This document shows positions 23,501-23,775 of a DNA stretch of 23,775 nucleotides, piece after piece. Source of the DNA: a virus. The position numbers were made by a program, and so were the translations under genes. The first letter of the stretch is position 1, and each line of letters starts with the position of its first letter. A model generated the notes under the pieces. The model saw only the letters and a program-made list of their open reading frames with translations, made no database searches and was not told the DNA's origin. The stretch covers positions 1 to 23,775 of IMG/VR virus record IMGVR_UViG_3300022074_000381, one strand, 5' to 3'.

Positions 23501-23775
23501 CTGCTGGTAGTGTATTCTCTAGTTTACCATTTACCCAATCTTCTAATGCACCGCTTTGTATTTGGCTTGCTGAAAAATCTTCTTCTGGGTCTGATGTTTC
23601 TCCTACATCTCTACGAACTTTTACAACTCTACCATTCATCGCACCAACATCTCGTAATGAGTAAGCAGCTGCAGAGCCACCGAATCTACGAGATATTCCT
23701 AGATCAGTATATGCATCAGCATAGCCATGCTTAATATCCCAAGCACCACCTAGATTACCCTTGAGAGTATTCTCT
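20577..23775 (-). CDS. Large tail fibre/spike protein with two LamG/arabinofuranosidase-like modules (5' end outside window)
   Basis: The frame stays open from the window's right edge; an internal ATG at 23639 is not the start, since the upstream codons continue a recognisable phage-fibre segment (ISRRFGGSAAAYSLRDVGAM). At least 1065 residues are present. The N-terminal part has a repeated element (ENTLKGN...AAAYSLRDV and ENTLPAD...AAAYSLRKV). Two modules then each carry FV-H/E-TWYDQ-T/S and a lectin-like beta fold, the first preceded by LRIRRSSDNIEVNVAF, resembling concanavalin-type arabinofuranosidase or LamG domains. The protein is Ser/Thr/Asn-rich throughout. It likely binds or trims host surface glycan; catalytic residues cannot be assigned. 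Confidence 0.8.
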   Translation of the reverse strand, partial: ENTLKGNLGGAWDIKHGYADAYTDLGISRRFGGSAAAYSLRDVGAMNGRVVKVRRDVGETSDPEEDFSASQIQSGALEDWVNGKLENTLPADVATAAAAYSLRKVSSNSNVYTGDYSSGVDGIQSPAANSAVTVTGNINGISDGSTPKDNVLKIENNATVCPQLQLVRDNYQLTRNGQVTFTYYVPSGHPIIGKFWQIGSHDAGANAGSRGARIRTNIGVQIVGGTWTEVTLSYGSQYGGTDKFTDAFGAEFITITNEAEPNVLPFVEATADDGDIYYISAISVSATPLFPLRIRRSSDNIEVNVAFDSDDKISNSSLVENETEQGGESGRTTATDLNGFLNEVLTLGTAVNGTGSFNHYTLTNVSSTGFSADNSSGGGIGSAGFPYSFATGDVIVLKYTVSNFNNTSGSLSPQLRGVLSVNSVTSKTSGGTIVTANGTYTDTMTATADGTHLMFADSHFGSYTISDFQVVSHTHQAFVHTWYDQTGSNNAVQETAANQPKIAESGALLADGIDFDGSNDNLLLGDICDNINNFSAFMFAKSDGTTGATQICWSQGASGDSNIFYQGRNDSNVLFGYAAAANNTTSTVSQFQNGFLFTSIAGSSTAKSFGNALESASVSSSSSNPSSGTNTIGSHFSANYFDGTIKELILFTSDQTANRFKIESNNNNYYSLYNDELNFTSVVSPGTVTSTITKSDGTTESATTSQTVTTNSKNSIKYSYNPDDDENVFTRYMLDSGSDFIGLAQGDTVQVSLFVEEAPSDSDFRLKLSINDNYTALTDDADISAVGFHSVTLTRNSTSGTEDNLMFKTLGLDADITISVKDIKASRIARNGFVETWYDQSSNGRDMIQATATEQPYIVKNGGFANGVGADVASSSSTMQNLQITSDGSSVDFGTNDWANGGTKLGIIYVGKIFDGPSTGNPSVLWGGGRGAGTYQGGGVALNIKTSGTQQWSLANEVGGSVKRVTKNFGTDSSNDKTNTDVVFSGTTDNRTFTVKVNGESAASSDIDADLDTSSTTALSLFGAYPATSSRSTSGLCKECYIYSGDNISEIDSIRDEINNHYNIY

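Noticed and set aside
23637-23639. ATG at 23637-23639 (minus strand) as the start of the fibre protein.
   Set aside because: The frame continues upstream to the window edge with fibre-like sequence, so the true start lies outside.
23456-23734. A leucine/histidine-rich plus-strand frame near the right edge.
   Set aside because: It is antisense to the fibre gene and has low-complexity composition without motifs.
1-23775. tRNA genes, CRISPR arrays, integrase or attachment sites, and insertion sequences.
   Set aside because: No cloverleaf with a TTCGA arm, no regular spaced repeats, no tyrosine or serine recombinase motifs and no transposase motifs were seen. The TTCG at 6634-6637 belongs to a short hairpin without a tRNA context.

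Overview
The window looks like a contiguous piece of a tailed double-stranded DNA phage genome, most likely a marine podovirus-like phage. Genes are packed with 1-4 base start/stop overlaps, and two blocks converge on a terminator near 6.66-6.69 kb. The DNA is AT-rich apart from one gene. No bacterial housekeeping gene, tRNA, insertion sequence or CRISPR array was seen. The content (ERF annealing protein, PD-(D/E)XK exonuclease, endonuclease VII-like nuclease, DnaB-type helicase, very large internal virion protein, small DUF5872/DUF6321-like basic proteins) resembles uncultured marine phages and phages of AT-rich marine Alphaproteobacteria such as SAR11. That host suggestion is inference from style and recalled families, not proof.

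Plus-strand block (1-6574): DNA metabolism. It begins inside an unknown gene, followed by two small unknown proteins (one with paired CxxCxGxG zinc knuckles) and a possible 26-residue membrane peptide. Next come a RecB/Cas4-like exonuclease, a C5 cytosine methyltransferase, an unknown 86-residue protein, an endonuclease VII-like nuclease, an ERF annealing protein, a DUF736-like protein and a DUF1599/Nmad1-like protein. A strong intrinsic terminator (4488-4521) then separates a 55-residue protein, DnaB helicase, a putative resolvase-like nuclease and a 60-residue coiled coil. Exonuclease plus annealing protein plus junction nuclease form a recombination set. The methyltransferase and Nmad1 protein suggest DNA modification.

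Convergence zone (6575-6690): a perfect TATAAT, a foldable ~70-base segment and an intrinsic terminator together could encode a small RNA.

Minus-strand block (read from 23775 down to 6689): late genes. Order of expression: a large tail fibre/spike protein cut by the window edge, an 81-residue protein, a cluster of membrane proteins (a 52-residue protein, a 3-TM holin-like protein, a 54-residue protein) with an acidic 268-residue protein among them, a protein with a PEP-CTERM-like C-terminus, six tiny lysine/arginine-rich proteins, a 757-residue tail protein, a 305-residue fibre protein, a 154-residue possible acetyltransferase, two internal-virion-like proteins, and a 1840-residue protein with a HELLH zinc-peptidase motif. 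Capsid, portal, terminase and endolysin genes are not in the window.

The most striking observation is in the methyltransferase gene. Two overlapping frames are open for about 1.2 kb. The frame carrying motifs I-VIII and X lacks the usual target-recognition and motif IX sequence, and a recognisable version of these lies in the +1 frame of the same DNA.
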